Source: Actinomycetota bacterium (GTDB taxonomy: Bacteria; Actinomycetota; Thermoleophilia; Gaiellales; Gaiellaceae). From it: DNA of 64,000 nucleotides. The DNA is taken from assembly GCA_005883355.1 (NCBI GenBank), contig VAXG01000102.1, forward strand, positions 1 to 64,000, given 5' to 3'. A program made the position numbers and the translations under genes. Shown piece after piece: positions 62,402 through 64,000 of the stretch. Each line of letters opens with the position of its first letter. Position 1 is the stretch's first letter. The notes below the pieces were generated by a model that made no database searches, had not been told where the DNA came from, and saw only the letters and a program-made list of their open reading frames with translations.

Positions 62402-63601
62402 CTACGGTTCGTCGCGGCGCCGGCGGAGGCCGATGATCGACAAGAGGAAAGAAGTAAAGAAGATCTGAGCCCCGACTGCGATGACAGTGGCCGCCAAAAT
62501 CGCGAGCCGCTCTTCCTGCAGGCTTCCGAAACCGTGAGCCGCCCAGCGCCCGAGCACAATGCCGATCAGCGCGAAACCCCCCGCCGCGACGGCGAACGCC
62601 AGTAAGAGCCCGTGCTCGAGCCGAAGCCGCGCGCGAAGCTTCTGGAAGAGCTGATCCTGCTCGCTGATGAAGTAGACGCCGAACGCGCGCGCGGATAGCC
62701 CGAGGCCAATCGCCTGCGCGCCGAGGAGGATGAGCAGGCAACCGAAGATCAGGGAATGCACATAGAGGTTGCGACCGAAGACCGGCACGTGCACAAACAC
62801 AAGGAGCGTTATCAGCGAACCCGCGAGGAACATGACGGCGCCCGGCAGAATGAAGAGGAACGTCGGGTTGTAAACGAGGATCACCCGAAGGTGTCGCCAG
62901 CCGTCGCGGAACGGCGAGAGCTTCGAATCACCGATGCGCGGGTGGAGCTTGATCGGAACTTCGCTGACTTCGAGACGCTCGCGGGTGGCCCGGATTACCA
63001 TCTCGGATGCGAACTCCATACCGACGGTCCGCAGGTTCAGGACCGGCAGCACGTCCCTTCGAAGAGCGCGCATGCCGCAGTGAGCATCGTGCACATTCGT
63101 CCGGTGGACCACGTTGAGGAAGCCGGACAGCAGCGGGTTGCCAAGCCTGCTCAGCAGCGGCATCGCGTCGGGGGCGATGCTGCTCATGCGGTTACCGACC
63201 ACGAGCTGCGCGCCGTCGTCGAGCGCTTGCACGAAGCGTGGAATCTCGCGGAAGTCGTAAGTCAGGTCGGCGTCCACCATGACGATGTAGTCGCCCTGGG
63301 CGACGGCGAGGCCTGCGAGATACGCGCTTCCGTAACCGCGCCGCTGCTCCTCGATGACGAGCGCCCCGCCGGCACGCGCAAGATCGCCGCTCCCGTCCGT
63401 CGAGCCGTTGTCCACGACGATAACTTCACCCTCCAGCCCGCTTTCGTCGAGCACGGTGCGGGCGCTTGTCACGCATTCCGAGATCGTCTCCGCCTCGTCG
63501 AGACAGGGGATGACGACGGAGACGCGAGGCTTCGCGGCGCTGCTGCGCTGAATGCCTTCGCTCTCTCGGACTGGAAGGATGTGCCTCGTGCGCGTCTGCA
63601 T
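62402..63601 (-). CDS. GT2 polyprenyl-phosphate sugar synthase-like with membrane C-terminus
   Basis: A 399-residue protein. The GT-A domain has VSVVIPCLDEAETIS, VVDNGSTDGS, MVDADLTYD and AHCGMRALRRDVLP, as in DPM1-like enzymes. Four hydrophobic segments follow (FLFILPGAVMFLAGSLITLL, SLIFGCLLILLGAQAIGL and two more). It probably makes a polyprenyl-phosphate sugar for the GT-C fusion encoded downstream. ATG 63601 overlaps the start region of the divergent GT4 gene by 14 bp; no other start fits before the first strand. It heads the minus operon that ends with the degenerate GT2-like gene. Confidence 0.88.
   Translation of the reverse strand: MQTRTRHILPVRESEGIQRSSAAKPRVSVVIPCLDEAETISECVTSARTVLDESGLEGEVIVVDNGSTDGSGDLARAGGALVIEEQRRGYGSAYLAGLAVAQGDYIVMVDADLTYDFREIPRFVQALDDGAQLVVGNRMSSIAPDAMPLLSRLGNPLLSGFLNVVHRTNVHDAHCGMRALRRDVLPVLNLRTVGMEFASEMVIRATRERLEVSEVPIKLHPRIGDSKLSPFRDGWRHLRVILVYNPTFLFILPGAVMFLAGSLITLLVFVHVPVFGRNLYVHSLIFGCLLILLGAQAIGLGLSARAFGVYFISEQDQLFQKLRARLRLEHGLLLAFAVAAGGFALIGIVLGRWAAHGFGSLQEERLAILAATVIAVGAQIFFTSFLLSIIGLRRRRDEP
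63573..63579 (+). promoter_or_regulatory. Shine-Dalgarno deciding the start of the edge GT4
   Basis: GGAAGGA ends eight bases before GTG 63588. The ATG at 63579 overlaps the end of this motif, so the GTG is preferred. Confidence 0.6.
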
Positions 63602-64000
63602 CGTCTACGACTGCCTCTACCCCTTCACGATCGGCGGGGCCGAACGGTGGTACCGGAACCTGGCCGAACGGTTGGCCTCCGGCGGTCACGAGGTTACCTT
63701 CCTCACCCGCCGACAGTGGGCGCGAGGGGCCGATCCGGCAGTGCCGGGGGTGCGCGTCCGGGTCGTCTCGCCCCGGATGGACTTGTACGCCCACGGGAGA
63801 CGCCGGATCCTGCCGCCGGTGCTCTTCGGACTCGGCGTGCTTGTCCACCTGCTCCGGCACAGGGGGCGCTACGACGTCGTCCACACCGCCTCGTTCCCAT
63901 ACTTCTCCCTCCTCGCGGCGGGAGCCGTGGGCAAGCGCGGCGGCTTCCGGCTTCTCGTCGATTGGCACGAGGTCTGGACGCGCGGCTACTGGCGCGAGTA
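63588..64000 (+). CDS. GT4 glycosyltransferase, 3' end beyond window
   Basis: The open frame runs from GTG 63588 to the window end with no stop (137 codons seen). RVCIVYDCLYPFTIGGAER is the start of a GT4 acceptor domain with the conserved glycine pair; GHEVTFLTRR, YDVVHTASFPYFSLL and LLVDWHEVWTRGYW follow in the expected order. Only the N-terminal domain is in view, so the donor motif cannot be checked. It diverges from the GT2 operon, with the two coding sequences overlapping by 14 bp. Confidence 0.85.
   Translation, partial: MRVCIVYDCLYPFTIGGAERWYRNLAERLASGGHEVTFLTRRQWARGADPAVPGVRVRVVSPRMDLYAHGRRRILPPVLFGLGVLVHLLRHRGRYDVVHTASFPYFSLLAAGAVGKRGGFRLLVDWHEVWTRGYWRE

Noticed and set aside
63579-63581. 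ATG as the start of the edge GT4
   Set aside because: It overlaps the end of the GGAAGGA SD; the GTG at 63588 has the right spacing.

Overview
The window is a 64 kb stretch of high-GC bacterial DNA packed almost end to end with surface-polysaccharide genes. It holds about 55 protein genes (two cut by the window edges), one gene remnant and one intergenic block rich in inverted repeats. I see no rRNA, tRNA, CRISPR array, IS element or phage gene. The GC-rich codon bias, the frequent GTG/TTG starts, the 4-bp start/stop overlaps and the many apparently leaderless operon heads fit an actinobacterium. The style of the glycosyltransferases, DUF2304 and phosphodiester glycosidase-FlgD proteins suggests a soil lineage such as Thermoleophilia, but that placement is inference.

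Layout. 1-6.3 kb: a methyltransferase (cut by the edge) and a MurJ/Wzx-like flippase on the minus strand, facing a fused nucleotide-sugar dehydratase/GDP-fucose-synthase-like protein and a GT-C membrane protein. 6.3-12.7 kb: a minus operon (polysaccharide deacetylase, CgeB-like transferase, DPM1-like GT2, DUF2304), a secreted phosphodiester glycosidase, and the initiating polyprenyl-phosphate sugar transferase. 12.7-13.0 kb: a hairpin-rich divergent spacer. 13-18.4 kb: a methyltransferase, a deacetylase-like protein, an AsnB amidotransferase, a GT-C protein and a GT4. 18.4-25.8 kb: a seven-gene minus operon (Wzx-like flippase, four GT4s, a deacetylase, a GNAT). 25.9-29.3 kb: O-antigen ligase/polymerase, epimerase, GT4. 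29.3-41.1 kb: a secreted glycosidase, UDP-xylose synthase, two GT-C proteins with a GT2 remnant between them, a GT2, a Wzz-like protein, an epimerase, an ATP-grasp ligase, a GT-C protein and a WcaI-like GT4. 41.1-52.6 kb: more GT4/GT2 genes including a fused GT2-GT4 enzyme, a methyltransferase, a secreted Ig-repeat protein and a PhyH-type oxygenase. 52.6-64 kb: a Wzm/Wzt ABC exporter with its GT2, three tandem paralogous transferases (one with a ruined active site), a 987-residue GT-C fusion, and further GTs.

How the genes may work together: the sugar transferase would load the first sugar on a polyprenyl carrier and the roughly 30 glycosyltransferase genes would extend it. Dehydratase, epimerase and UXS genes supply activated sugars. 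Methyltransferases, deacetylases, GNAT, AsnB, ATP-grasp and PhyH proteins are candidate modifiers. Export could use Wzx/Wzy/Wzz-type genes, the Wzm/Wzt transporter, or both, so the island may encode more than one polymer. Secreted glycosidases and an Ig-repeat protein may trim or anchor the product.

Most notable observations: a recurrent TANNNT box 6-8 nt before the start codons of operon heads (probable leaderless transcription), one such box shared by two divergent genes at 44.4 kb, an 11-bp-spaced direct repeat before the UXS promoter, the hairpin block at 12.8-12.9 kb, the GT2 3'-end remnant at 33.1 kb, and several in-frame enzyme fusions.
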